Assembly: GCF_900290115.1 (NCBI RefSeq)
Contig: NZ_LT985749.1
Coordinates: 22,230-86,229, forward strand
Length of the DNA: 64,000 nucleotides
DNA from: Alistipes sp. Marseille-P5061
GTDB taxonomy: Bacteria > Bacteroidota > Bacteroidia > Bacteroidales > Rikenellaceae
Reading direction: 5' to 3'
The notes under the pieces are model-generated. The model did not search any database. It had not been told where the DNA came from and saw nothing but the letters and a program-made list of their open reading frames with translations. Shown piece after piece: positions 36,575-45,393 of this stretch (position 1 is the first letter of the stretch; each line of letters starts with the position of its first letter). Both the position numbers and the translations under genes were made by a program.

Positions 36575-36870
36575 TGGAAGAGTGGATTACGCGGAAATCT
36601 CCGGAGTACAGGGAGCTTCAGGAGAAGGCGCTGGCGGCACTCGACCGGATCGAGGCGATGATCGAGACCCTGCCCTCACATCTCAATGCAGAGACCTATC
36701 TCACCAGCGAGGAGGTGCGGAACCTCTTCGGATTGAGCCAACGGTCGCTGCAGACCTACCGCGACGAGCGGATTATCCCCTACACGGTCCTCGGCGGGAA
36801 GTTTCTCTACCCGATGTCCGAGATTGCGAAGATTCTCGAAAAGAATCTCGTCAAACCAATCCAGCGATAA
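36571..36870 (+). CDS. Excisionase-like helix-turn-helix protein, copy 2
   Basis: The product has 99 residues from the ATG at 36571 (alternative ATG at 36574). It is a diverged paralogue of the preceding gene: YLTSEEVRNLFGLSQRSLQTY and KFLYPMSEIAKILEKNLVK parallel copy 1. It probably binds DNA with its neighbour to control excision or element genes. Translation is coupled by overlap with copy 1 and transcription ends at the palindrome downstream. Confidence 0.85.
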   Translation: MMEEWITRKSPEYRELQEKALAALDRIEAMIETLPSHLNAETYLTSEEVRNLFGLSQRSLQTYRDERIIPYTVLGGKFLYPMSEIAKILEKNLVKPIQR

Positions 36871-36875
36871 GACAA

Positions 36876-36909
36876 GGAGCAACGGGTGCACCCGTTGCTC
36901 CTGTTTTTT
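36876..36909. terminator. Bidirectional terminator between convergent genes
   Basis: A perfect 26-bp palindrome (36876-36901) with a T-run TGTTTTTT on the plus side. It ends the HTH pair and abuts the stop of the DUF2958 gene on the other strand. Confidence 0.88.
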
Positions 36910-37250
36910 CAGCCCAACGCCTCCAGCTGTCGGATCTCCTCTTCGGAGAGAAAATCGCGGAGGTATTTCCCGCCGGTATAAAGATCGCGTTCAACGCCTA
37001 ATCCGAAGGGCAGCCGCAGTGATTCCAGCTCCGAGAGCAACAGATAGCCCCACTCCCACTCGAAAATATGGCAATATCCGTAGAGGCGCCAGTCGTCGTC
37101 TTCGCGTTCGGCCTCGGTGATGAGCCACGTCCCTCTGCCGCAGGGGTTGAAGTATTTGACAAGAACTTTGGCATCAAGCCCTTTTCCGTCCTGGGACCCG
37201 ATGGGATGGGCCTCGAATTGGGAGATGATCTCCTCGGTCAACAGTTTCAT
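36909..37250 (-). CDS. DUF2958 protein
   Basis: The start at 37250 gives 113 residues; the longer frame runs into spacer. KLLTEEIISQFEAHPIGSQDG, DAKVLVKYFNPCGRGTWLI (each part of the family consensus) and ELESLRLPFGLGVERDL are characteristic of DUF2958, small proteins common on plasmids and conjugative elements and of unknown function. It faces the HTH genes and ends at their shared terminator. Confidence 0.88.
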   Translation of the reverse strand: MKLLTEEIISQFEAHPIGSQDGKGLDAKVLVKYFNPCGRGTWLITEAEREDDDWRLYGYCHIFEWEWGYLLLSELESLRLPFGLGVERDLYTGGKYLRDFLSEEEIRQLEALG

Positions 37251-37304
37251 AATGGTAAGATTTTTAGAAACTGCCCGGAACGCCCGGACAGCAAAAGAGA
37301 CAAA

Positions 37305-37362
37305 GCCACCCTGCGCAAATGAGGACAAGAGCAGTTCTCTTGGCATCTTTGCACAGGGTGGC
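37305..37362. other. Nested inverted repeat between DUF2958 and abiH
   Basis: GCCACCCTG (37305-37313) pairs with CAGGGTGGC (37354-37362), continued past one mismatch by GCAAA/TTTGC, and the loop itself contains CAAGAG/CTCTTG (37326-37342). The result is a long branched-free hairpin of about 58 nt. It may be an ncRNA, an operator or a terminator for reading into either gene; it has no T-run. Confidence 0.6.
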
Positions 37363-37393
37363 TATCTTGCTGGGACGGGCGGCGATGACGAGG

Positions 37394-37423
37394 TTTATCC
37401 GAGGAAAATATTTCGTATATTTG
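37394..37423 (+). promoter_or_regulatory. Candidate promoter of abiH
   Basis: TATATTTG (37416-37423) is a perfect -7 element; the upstream TTTA (37394-37397) at 18 bp is a weak -33. It gives a leader of about 20 nt. Confidence 0.6.
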
Positions 37424-37449
37424 TAGATATCAGCAATGAGCGAACAGGT

Positions 37450-38754
37450 ATGAACAGAATCATATTGATTGGGAACGGATTTGATTTGGCGCATAATCTT
37501 CCTACGAGTTACAAGGACTTTATGCGCGCATATCAAATGATACTACAAACAAGTTTATTGGAAGGAGAAACAGATCTAGCAGATGGTTTGTGCTCTATTA
37601 AAATAGACGGTTCTGATAATTTAAAAAAATTAGAACAATTCCGCTTTGTTCTAAATAACCTAGCTTTCCGATTTCAAAGGGGGTGGGAACAAAGTCTGCA
37701 CATCAAAGAATATAATGATTTCTTTGAAAGTCTGCCAATCCAATATGACAGTCCTCTTTTCGCTTCAATCAACAAAGCTGTCAAACTTCAAAATTGGGTA
37801 GATATAGAGAGTGAATATTATTCTTGGCTGAAACGGGTTTTTAGAGAAACTGATTGTGGATATACTGCTCCCAAAAAGCTCAACGATGAGTTAGAGTTGA
37901 TAAAAATATATTTGGTTGTATATCTACAAAAAATTCAAAATGAACAGATAAAACCTGAATTGGTTAAAGGGTGCATCGACAAGGCCATCTACGAACCTTT
38001 TGCGGCTCGAGACATGTCTGTAGAGAGCAATGAGGTTTTCAGAGAGTTCATTATTCAGCGATTTGAACGTGTTCGAAACAATATAGACAACGGTGATTCC
38101 CTATTACGGAAATACAATAAGGAGCCTCTACATTGTCGTTCCGACATAGAGATGGAGATTCAAAAATCACCATTAGACCATATTAAAGACGTCTTTGCCG
38201 GAGCAGATGGTATACCGGATTATTTCCTGCTTCCGGACCAGATTCTGCTGCTGAATTTCAACTATACAACTACGGCAGATCTGTATCTTAACAAGAATTC
38301 GGGCTTCGAAGTAAATCACATACATGGAACACTGGGAGACGATTTGAACCATATTATTTTCGGTTATGGGGATGAGATGGACGATGACTACAAGACAATC
38401 TCAAAACTGAACAACAACGATTATCTGACGAACATCAAATCCATACGCTATCTCGAGACAGACAAATATCGCAAACTGCTCCGATTCATCAATTCGGATT
38501 ACTACCAGATTTACATCATGGGGCACTCCTGCGGCAATTCGGACCGCACCTTGTTGAACACGTTGTTCGAGCATCCGAAATGTGTTTCCATCAAGCCGTT
38601 TTACTATCAGTGGCAGGATGAACGAGGAGAATGGCAGGACAACTACATTGAGATAATACAGAACATCTCACGCAATTTCAATTCCATGCAGACCATGCGC
38701 GACCGGGTGGTCAACAAGGAATTTTGCCGACCTCTCGTACCCAAGAACAATTAA
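37450..38754 (+). CDS. abiH: AbiH-family phage abortive-infection protein
   Basis: The start at 37450 gives 434 residues. The N-terminus RIILIGNGFDLAHNLPTSYKDF is the AbiH signature; near the C-terminus, LLNFNYTTTADLY and the IHGTLGD and MGHSCGNSD motifs recur in the family. AbiH was found on lactococcal plasmids as a phage-defence factor; the mechanism is not established. The gene is much richer in AT than its surroundings and has its own promoter and terminator, which mark a separately acquired defence cassette within the element. Confidence 0.9.
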   Translation: MNRIILIGNGFDLAHNLPTSYKDFMRAYQMILQTSLLEGETDLADGLCSIKIDGSDNLKKLEQFRFVLNNLAFRFQRGWEQSLHIKEYNDFFESLPIQYDSPLFASINKAVKLQNWVDIESEYYSWLKRVFRETDCGYTAPKKLNDELELIKIYLVVYLQKIQNEQIKPELVKGCIDKAIYEPFAARDMSVESNEVFREFIIQRFERVRNNIDNGDSLLRKYNKEPLHCRSDIEMEIQKSPLDHIKDVFAGADGIPDYFLLPDQILLLNFNYTTTADLYLNKNSGFEVNHIHGTLGDDLNHIIFGYGDEMDDDYKTISKLNNNDYLTNIKSIRYLETDKYRKLLRFINSDYYQIYIMGHSCGNSDRTLLNTLFEHPKCVSIKPFYYQWQDERGEWQDNYIEIIQNISRNFNSMQTMRDRVVNKEFCRPLVPKNN

Positions 38755-38790
38755 AAACAAAGGCTGCGAACTCAATCGCAGCCTTTGTTT
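38755..38790 (+). terminator. Terminator of abiH, also facing the fimbrial operon
   Basis: A perfect 15-bp stem (38755-38769 with 38776-38790), loop ACTCAA, with A-rich and T-rich flanks. It can act for both converging units; the last fimbrial-operon gene stops at 38789. Confidence 0.88.
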
Positions 38791-38968
38791 ATTCCAGGGG
38801 TTCCCACTCCGGGAGTTGGACGGTATCCCGGATTTCGGGACATCGGATAATCTCGACCGTCGTGTCTTCGTAGACGTTGCAGGCCGTGAAGAGCGAGACG
38901 AAGATTGCGCCCCAGGCTGCGGCCAGAAGAACGTAGGTCAGAATCGTTATTATGCGTTTGCGTTTCAT
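38789..38968 (-). CDS. Small 59-residue membrane protein at the end of the fimbrial operon
   Basis: This short frame begins with ATG 5 bp after the stop of the OmpA-like gene. It encodes a basic N-terminus (MKRKR), one hydrophobic helix (about 6-28, ILTYVLLAAAWGAIFVSLF in shortened form), a Cys30 in FTAC at the end of the helix that could be a lipobox, and an acidic tail rich in Glu. It could be a small lipoprotein or membrane peptide. Codon use resembles the neighbouring genes, and it ends inside the shared terminator. I know no family for it. Confidence 0.72.
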   Translation of the reverse strand: MKRKRIITILTYVLLAAAWGAIFVSLFTACNVYEDTTVEIIRCPEIRDTVQLPEWEPLE

Positions 38969-38973
38969 CGTTT

Positions 38974-40629
38974 TTACTCTTTCAAAAGTTCTGAAATTTC
39001 GGGATCCAGATTCCCCCTATACTCCATGCGTTCATCCCGACGGCAGGCTTCGAGGAAGTGTTCGCGCCCTTCGACCTTGCGGCCCAGCCGCGAGCAGGCT
39101 ATAGCCCGCAGGTACTCCGTCACGGCATCCGTCGGCATCGTCGAGAGCAGCTCCAGCGCCCGCTCGTTGTGGTCCATCGAGAGGTGTGCCACCACCGTAT
39201 TGCGGTCGTTGTAGTCGTTGAGAATATAGAGCGCCCGGGCATACTGACGCCGCTGCAGCAGCTCCACTCCCCGAGCATAGGTCGTGTCGAGTTCCGTGGT
39301 GTGGATCGTATCCTTGACCATCCCCTTGCGGCGAAGATTATAGCGGAAGTCCACGGTGCGGAGCTGCGGGTAGACCACCTCCTTCAGGTAGGCGTACTCC
39401 CGGGGAAAGCGCTCGCGCAGCAGCCGTTCTCTTCGGTCCGGATTCCGCTCCGCGGAGAGGAGCTCCAGTATCGCCTCGCGGTTCGTCAGCGCCGGGTCCG
39501 TGCGGATGCGGTTCATCAGCTCGGGCCACGCCTCGGCGACCCACCGCACCGTCAGCAGCGTGTCGATACCCCGGCCGTAGTGACGCACCAGGTAGCGTTT
39601 CAGCGCCTCGGCACGCCCCCGTGAGAGGCGCTCGTTGAAGGCGCAGCGTCCCTCCGGTGAGGAGGAGGCCGTGAGGGTGATCGTATCGACGTAGAACTCC
39701 TCCTGCTCGATGATCCGGCGCATCAGGCCGGAGATCTTCTCCAGCTCGCGGCCGTTGTCGCCCAGCGTATCCACCACCCGGGTGTCGCCCACAAAGAAGC
39801 GGATGTAGTTGCGGTCGCGGACCGTGACGTACTTGTCTATGACGCGGATGCGGTAGCGCGGCAGCGTGTCGACAAAGGAGAGCATCGATGAGACCAGATA
39901 GGCCAGCGTATCCGAGGGCGGCAGCAGGTAGGCGCTGTCGTCCACAGCCTGCACCTTCCCCGTGAGCGTGATGAGCATCTTCTTCGAGGTCTCGTCCGTC
40001 GGAACCTCCTGCGAATAGTAGTAAGTGATCGTGCTGCGGCTCTCGACCAGCGAATCGAGCCGCGCATCCTCCGGGTAGGGAAACTTCACGAAGCGCTGGA
40101 AGGCCGCCTCCCGCCCCAGCGTATCGGGCCGGAAGCGCCGCACATAGGTCTCGTACTGCCAGTAGTCGCGCTCCTGCAACAGCGAGAAGCGTCCCCCGCG
40201 GATTACGAGATCCTCCAGCGGAACGGTTCCGTCGGGCTTGTGCAGCAGAGGCGTGATGACCACGCTGCGGCTGCTGCCCAGCAGCTGCTTCGGAAGCGTA
40301 ACCACAAAGTCGAGGTGCACCCGTCCGTTGCGTTCGGGCACCGAGCGGACCTTCGCCACAACCGTTACCTGCTCGATCTGCAGCGACATGACCCGCTCGC
40401 CGTCGGGCAGCGTATCGACCGGAGCCAGGAAGAAAGTGTTGCTGTCGCGCTGGAGCCGCACAACCTGCGGCCGATAGTCCTGCCGCTGGGCCTGACGCTC
40501 CGCGCGCGTCAGTTGCGAGAGGTGTGCCGAGGCGCGCTGACGCTCCAGGCGTGTGGCCACCGAGCAGCCCGTCGCGGCGCACATCGCGGCAGCGAGCACG
40601 CCGCCCAGAATCATTCGTTGCTTTCTCAT
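38974..40629 (-). CDS. DUF3868/OmpA-like lipoprotein of a fimbrial operon
   Basis: The product has 551 residues with a lipobox at Cys22 (CAATGC). The N-terminal half fits DUF3868-type proteins from Bacteroidetes fimbrial clusters. Residues about 325-400 (YVDTITLTASSSPEGRCAFNERLSRGRAEALKRYL shown in part) are like the OmpA C-terminal peptidoglycan-binding fold. A helical, TPR-like tail follows. It likely anchors or organises the fimbria at the outer membrane. It starts 2 bp after the DUF3575 stop and is followed by the small membrane protein. Confidence 0.82.
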   Translation of the reverse strand: MRKQRMILGGVLAAAMCAATGCSVATRLERQRASAHLSQLTRAERQAQRQDYRPQVVRLQRDSNTFFLAPVDTLPDGERVMSLQIEQVTVVAKVRSVPERNGRVHLDFVVTLPKQLLGSSRSVVITPLLHKPDGTVPLEDLVIRGGRFSLLQERDYWQYETYVRRFRPDTLGREAAFQRFVKFPYPEDARLDSLVESRSTITYYYSQEVPTDETSKKMLITLTGKVQAVDDSAYLLPPSDTLAYLVSSMLSFVDTLPRYRIRVIDKYVTVRDRNYIRFFVGDTRVVDTLGDNGRELEKISGLMRRIIEQEEFYVDTITLTASSSPEGRCAFNERLSRGRAEALKRYLVRHYGRGIDTLLTVRWVAEAWPELMNRIRTDPALTNREAILELLSAERNPDRRERLLRERFPREYAYLKEVVYPQLRTVDFRYNLRRKGMVKDTIHTTELDTTYARGVELLQRRQYARALYILNDYNDRNTVVAHLSMDHNERALELLSTMPTDAVTEYLRAIACSRLGRKVEGREHFLEACRRDERMEYRGNLDPEISELLKE

Positions 40630-40631
40630 GG

Positions 40632-41189
40632 CTAAAACAGATAGACGAACGACACCTCCAGGCGGGAAGGGGCCAAGGTCCAGCGTCGCGAGTGGTAGAT
40701 ATATTCATCGTCCCAGTCCGAGACCGTGGGGTCTCGTCGGGTGTCCTTCGTATGGAAAAGCCCGAGGCCTCCCTCTACGGCTACGCTCCACCGTTTGGAG
40801 AGCATCCACGAATAGCCGCAGGAGAGGCCCGCGCCCCACGCCCGTCCGTCGTAGCGCCGCGTGCGGCGGCCGACGAGGTAGTTGACATGCGAGAGCTGCG
40901 CACCCACAAAGGGGCCGACCTGCGTTTCGTAGAACCAGTAGCGGGCGCCGAGCTGCACCGCACGGAACGAGGTGGCAAACTCCTCCGTGCGCAGGGGATT
41001 CCAGAACAGCGCTCCCTCCAGCGACCAGCGGTCCGTCAGGGCCACTTCGGCGCCAAGGTTCAGCGTCGCGGTACATGCGGCCAGCGCATTGGCCCGCACG
41101 GCGAAAATCTGTGCCGCAGCCTTGTGGGGCGAACCCCACAAGGCCATAAGCAGCACCGTCAGAATCGGTATGATTTGTCGTCGTTTCAT
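40632..41189 (-). CDS. DUF3575 outer-membrane beta-barrel protein
   Basis: The product has 185 residues with a signal peptide (about 1-26). The small barrel pattern and the segments VRANALAACTATLNLGAEVAL and WSLEGALFWNPL fit DUF3575, regularly found next to DUF3868 genes in Bacteroidetes fimbrial loci. Its role in fimbria export or anchoring is not established. It lies 12 bp after the tip-protein gene. Confidence 0.85.
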   Translation of the reverse strand: MKRRQIIPILTVLLMALWGSPHKAAAQIFAVRANALAACTATLNLGAEVALTDRWSLEGALFWNPLRTEEFATSFRAVQLGARYWFYETQVGPFVGAQLSHVNYLVGRRTRRYDGRAWGAGLSCGYSWMLSKRWSVAVEGGLGLFHTKDTRRDPTVSDWDDEYIYHSRRWTLAPSRLEVSFVYLF

Positions 41190-41201
41190 TGTCTTCGCGT
41201 T

Positions 41202-43760
41202 TTATTCCCGGATACAGCGCACGACCAGCCCCTCATCCTGCCGGACCGAGTCCGTAATGGCAACAATGCCGCTCTCGTCCAGAATATAGAGGTGCTGTCC
41301 GTAATCTTTCGACGAGCCGAGGTTCGGGGTGTTCGTCCAGACACGCACCTGGCAGGTTGGCCAGTAGTACTGCACCCGTCCCGAACTGCCATCCATATAG
41401 CCCGTGAAGGGATAGAGCGTCGTCAATGAACCCGAAGAGTAATACATATACCAGCCGCCGTCATTCACGTAGGTCGCCTTCTTGAAGTAGTTCCTGTCCC
41501 ACGCCTCTATATGCGGCACCCGCCAGCCCGGCGGACAGGGGTCGTAGATTGTCTTGCGGTTGACGGGCGAGGCGGTCGTCCCGTTCGTGTAGTTGCCCCA
41601 GAGATTCGGATTCAGCGGGTTGTGCCAGCTTCCCGAATAGGGATTACCGGCCATCACAGTCGTCGGATGCTCGATGGCCCACTGTACCGTATAGTCGCTC
41701 GTCGGAAGCGACGGGCTCGCATTGCGGCCATAGGCCTTGAATTCATACCCTTCGAGGCTGGTTACGGCCGACGGGGTGTAATAGGTCGTCGGCGTATTTG
41801 CCGAGGGATAGATGAAGGGATCCTTGCGCCCCCACTGGTAGTACATTCCCTTGGACCGTACATCCGTCAGCGAAGTGGTCTCCGCTCCGAGGTTGCGCTC
41901 CATGAAGACGGCTCCCGTTGAGTAGGTCTTCGCCGTGGAAAGCGGGTCGTAGTCCACAGCCCAGATATGCCACGACCAGATGCAGGTCCCCGCAGCGTCG
42001 AAGAGCCCGATGACGGCATTGCCGTGTGCCGTGCCGGTCTCGAAACAGATTCTGCCATCGGCATATTCGGCCGAACGAATCACCGCATTACGGACCGCTC
42101 CCGTCTCCCAGAGAATCCGCGCCTCGACACCCGACAGTTTTTGGGGCGTTACATTTTGGGTCGAACGGCCATTGCCCTGCACCGTTGCGTCGAACGAATA
42201 GGTCGTATTGAGTTTGCGGGCGATATAACAGTTCGCCGTGCCGTTGCCGTCCAGCGGCGTAATCGTCGATTTGAACCGAGCGTAGAGTTCCGTGCGGGCC
42301 TGCTCCGGACGGAACGCATAGGTCGCCGAGGTGGAGAGGCGTTGCGAATAGTTGCTGTCCGAGTACCACCCCTCGAACTGATACCCCGCACCGGCGCGTG
42401 CCGTCAGGCTGCATCCCTGCTCGTAGCACAGCGCCACGCTTCGAAGGCTGCTCCCCGAGCCGGTCTCACCGCTCCACAAGGCCCCCGAGGCCGAGATCGT
42501 ACCGCCGGCCGAGGGTTTGATGTAGACGACGTTGGCCATCTGATGCTCGAAGTCGTAGGTTCCGCAGACCCCGTAGGGATCCCGAAGTGTTATGCGGTAA
42601 GCAAAGCGGGAGTTCGACGAGGTGTAAACCGTCGGGCTGTACTGCACGCCGAAGAGATTGGTGCTGTTCGGATAATATACCTTGAAATCCGGGCCCGATT
42701 CGCCGTGGAAGTCGTCGAAAAACACCTTCGAGCTCTCGCCCGAGATGACGGCAAACGTCCCGTTCAGCGGCAGCTCATCGTCGTTGTTCTCCACGTCGAT
42801 ATGCAGCAGGGTCGTTCCTTCGTAGATGCAGTAGTCGCCAAAGCGGTAGTCATCGAAGTCGTCCCACACCTGAATCGAGTAGGAATAGACGCGCGTGTCG
42901 ATCTTATCGTCGCCCAGGATCGAGATGCGGAAGGTATAGTGAACATTGGCCCGGACGTTGAAGTCCGAGGTGTTGTTGCCGCCCAAATAGACCGTATAGA
43001 GGAGGTTCCGGCTGCCGTTCGCGGCGCGGATCAGCAGGTACGAGGCGTGCTCCGGAGCATGCTCGGGGCTCTTCTGCCGCTGGTCCGTGATCGACGGAAC
43101 GGTGCCCTGCAGATTCGGAAGCAGGTAGCAGACACCCGAGGCCGCCGTTCCCGTGAGCGTCGTCTCGGGACCGTCCGTATAGTCGGCCGGATTGGACGAC
43201 GGGGCTGCCTCCGGATTAAAGAGCACCGCCGTGCGCGGAAGTGAGATCAGCTGCACGGAGCGAAGCTCGATATTGGGGTCTTTGACGTTGATCTCATAGG
43301 AGACCTTGGCCACGCACCGCCGAACCTCGATAGTCGAGGGGCTTGTGCCAACGCTCGTAACATCAAGTTCCTCCTCGGCGGCCATCGGAAGGCGTTCGTA
43401 ACTTTCGGCGTTCGAGATTCGGAGCTCCTCCTCCGAGGGATCCGCCCCGAGGTCGCGGCCGAGGTTGGCAGCGAGGCGCATCCGATAATGTCCGGGCACG
43501 ACCTCGAAGCGAAGGGTCGTCGCCTGCTGGTAGCGATGCAGGAGCAGACTGCCTTGGTCGTCATAAAGGTAAAAGTTCAGATCGGCGATCGCATCCTCGT
43601 CCGTCGAGCGGGTCTGCTCCTGCATCCCGTCGGGACGGACGGCGATCTCGACCGCCACACCGCGAGGCGCCACGGCCTCCTCGGTCAGGCTCTCCCGACA
43701 TCCGGTCAACGTCACAAGGAGGACCGACAGCAGGAGTACCAGTTGCTGGATTCGTTTCAT
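41202..43760 (-). CDS. Very large fimbrial tip/adhesin candidate with FISUMP domain
   Basis: The start at 43760 gives 852 residues with a lipobox at Cys21 (TLTGC). The N-terminal half (about 25-330) resembles Mfa/FimB-type fimbrial domains, as in DUF4906 proteins. An InlB-type B-repeat (about 455-510, YQFEGWYSDSNYSQRL) follows. The C-terminal third is a FISUMP domain (WGRKDPF..., then DPCPPGWRVP and VRCIRE). Such multi-domain lipoproteins form tips or minor subunits of type V fimbriae. Overlap of adhesion modules suggests binding to host or other cells. It lies between the fimbrillin and DUF3575 genes. Confidence 0.82.
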   Translation of the reverse strand: MKRIQQLVLLLSVLLVTLTGCRESLTEEAVAPRGVAVEIAVRPDGMQEQTRSTDEDAIADLNFYLYDDQGSLLLHRYQQATTLRFEVVPGHYRMRLAANLGRDLGADPSEEELRISNAESYERLPMAAEEELDVTSVGTSPSTIEVRRCVAKVSYEINVKDPNIELRSVQLISLPRTAVLFNPEAAPSSNPADYTDGPETTLTGTAASGVCYLLPNLQGTVPSITDQRQKSPEHAPEHASYLLIRAANGSRNLLYTVYLGGNNTSDFNVRANVHYTFRISILGDDKIDTRVYSYSIQVWDDFDDYRFGDYCIYEGTTLLHIDVENNDDELPLNGTFAVISGESSKVFFDDFHGESGPDFKVYYPNSTNLFGVQYSPTVYTSSNSRFAYRITLRDPYGVCGTYDFEHQMANVVYIKPSAGGTISASGALWSGETGSGSSLRSVALCYEQGCSLTARAGAGYQFEGWYSDSNYSQRLSTSATYAFRPEQARTELYARFKSTITPLDGNGTANCYIARKLNTTYSFDATVQGNGRSTQNVTPQKLSGVEARILWETGAVRNAVIRSAEYADGRICFETGTAHGNAVIGLFDAAGTCIWSWHIWAVDYDPLSTAKTYSTGAVFMERNLGAETTSLTDVRSKGMYYQWGRKDPFIYPSANTPTTYYTPSAVTSLEGYEFKAYGRNASPSLPTSDYTVQWAIEHPTTVMAGNPYSGSWHNPLNPNLWGNYTNGTTASPVNRKTIYDPCPPGWRVPHIEAWDRNYFKKATYVNDGGWYMYYSSGSLTTLYPFTGYMDGSSGRVQYYWPTCQVRVWTNTPNLGSSKDYGQHLYILDESGIVAITDSVRQDEGLVVRCIRE

Positions 43761-43838
43761 AACTGTTCGTGTTTGAAAGGTGAGAAAAAAGGGTCCCGTC
43801 CGACCCCTCGGGGCAAGGCGGGACCCGCAACACATGGA

Positions 43839-44870
43839 TTAGGCGCCCAGATCAACCGACTGCGTGACGGGAGTCTCCCAGTCGGCAACCGTTACCGACA
43901 CCTGGCAATCCTGACCCACAAGGCCCGTGATATTGGCAGCGACCCGGTAGTAGCCGTTGCGGAGGATCTGACCCGCGGCTTTGCCCGTCAGCTCGACCGA
44001 ATAGGTTACATCCGAACGGTCATCGCTCGTCGAGCTGCTGCCGTCGCTGTCGTAGGTCGCGTTGATCTCCAGCAGCACGCGGCTTCCGGCATCGAGCGTC
44101 CCCGTCTCATAGAGGTAGAAGAGGCTGTTGTACTTCGACGAGGCCGTCCCCGGGGTCTGGGTATGCGTGTAGGTCATGGCTCCCGTCGAGGGCTCCCCGG
44201 CCACGACGAGCGACTGCGACGCGGCGCGCGAGAGCTTCACCGAGTTGATCGTGATTGAGCCGGGATACTTCTCCGAAAACTCCGGGGCGATCGTGGTCTG
44301 CAGGGCAACCTTCGCCACCGTGCGTTTGAGCGAGATACCCACCTGCGTCGAGGTGTTCACCGCACCGACGGTCTTGGTCGTCGAGCCCGACATCACGAAG
44401 CCGCCCGAGCGCAGCGCCTTGGTCGAGACATCCGCGAAGGTCCCGTTATAGTCTCCAGCCGACTTCTCCACGAGGGCCGTAAGTGCCGACTTGGTTTTGG
44501 CCGACGAGGCGTCGTAGTTTGCAACGGCATAGAACGAGCATTCGGTTCCCGCCGCCGACTTCGGAAGCGAGAAGGTCGCCGATTTCGAGGCGAGTTCCGA
44601 GACCGTGAAATCGCGGCGCAGGATCAGATCGCCCGAGGCGTTGAACGTGAAGACAGAGAGCGACGAGAGGCTCTTCTCCCACGCCTCGGCCGTGGCCGTG
44701 GCATCGAAGAAGGCGCGGGTCTGCGCATCATCGCCCGAAGAGAGGGTGATTGTTACCGTGGCACCATCAGGGCGTGCTTCCGGAGCGGGGTTAATCATTT
44801 CGGTTTCCTTGTTGCACGAAGCAAACAGCACAGCGGCGAGAGCCGCCATCGCAAAAATTCGGTTTTTCAT
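43839..44870 (-). CDS. Fimbrillin-like major fimbrial subunit
   Basis: The start at 44870 gives 343 residues with a lipobox at Cys19 (LFASC). The two-domain transthyretin-like layout, with TVTITLSSGDDAQTR near the start and a C-terminal YYRVAANITGL, fits the FimA/Mfa1 superfamily of Bacteroidales type V pili, which polymerise at the surface after a trypsin-like (Rgp or similar) cleavage of the lipidated precursor. It is the first gene of the fimbrial operon. No regulatory element is visible in the 34 bp before it. Confidence 0.85.
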   Translation of the reverse strand: MKNRIFAMAALAAVLFASCNKETEMINPAPEARPDGATVTITLSSGDDAQTRAFFDATATAEAWEKSLSSLSVFTFNASGDLILRRDFTVSELASKSATFSLPKSAAGTECSFYAVANYDASSAKTKSALTALVEKSAGDYNGTFADVSTKALRSGGFVMSGSTTKTVGAVNTSTQVGISLKRTVAKVALQTTIAPEFSEKYPGSITINSVKLSRAASQSLVVAGEPSTGAMTYTHTQTPGTASSKYNSLFYLYETGTLDAGSRVLLEINATYDSDGSSSTSDDRSDVTYSVELTGKAAGQILRNGYYRVAANITGLVGQDCQVSVTVADWETPVTQSVDLGA

Positions 44871-44904
44871 GGTTGTAAGATTTGAAAGGGGATTGAAAAA
44901 TTGG

Positions 44905-45381
44905 TTATTTGAAGCGTTTCGAGAGAGGCGCCGGGCGTTCGAGACTCTGGTAGCCCGGCACCCCGTTTTCGTCGATCCACCGGCGGATGGCCCGTCGGAG
45001 CCGCTCCTTGAGCAGCCGGAACTCGGGACGCTGGGCAAAGTCGTCTCCCAGCGGCGTGCGCTCGAAGATTGGCGAACAGATCCGGATCAGCTTCAGCGCC
45101 ACCGTCTGACGCTGGCTTTGGGGAATGGCCGGGTAGTCGGTTTCGAGGATCAGATGGACCGTATCGTAAGGCGAGAAGAGCAGCCCCCGGAACAGAATCC
45201 GGTCGGCAACACGAATCGCCTGGTCGACCGGAACACCGGCTTCAAGACTTTGACTGTAACCCTCGAATGCCAACCGGCTGCGCCGCTCGATCATCCGTCG
45301 GTAACGGGGCTGCGAAGGGTGCCGCTCCTCGAGAAACTGCCGGAGGCGCTCGCTGAACCACGTTTGATCGGGTTGTTCCAT
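44905..45381 (-). CDS. DUF1896 mobile-element protein
   Basis: The product has 158 residues. The core GVPVDQAIRVADRILFRGLLFSPYDTVHLIL (shown here in part only) and the following acidic helix match DUF1896, found almost only on Bacteroidetes conjugative and mobilisable elements. The function is unknown. It ends 34 bp before the fimbrial operon and starts 12 bp after the DUF3945 gene, which suggests one transcript with it. Confidence 0.85.
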   Translation of the reverse strand: MEQPDQTWFSERLRQFLEERHPSQPRYRRMIERRSRLAFEGYSQSLEAGVPVDQAIRVADRILFRGLLFSPYDTVHLILETDYPAIPQSQRQTVALKLIRICSPIFERTPLGDDFAQRPEFRLLKERLRRAIRRWIDENGVPGYQSLERPAPLSKRFK

Positions 45382-45393
45382 CGTCGTGCGGCA

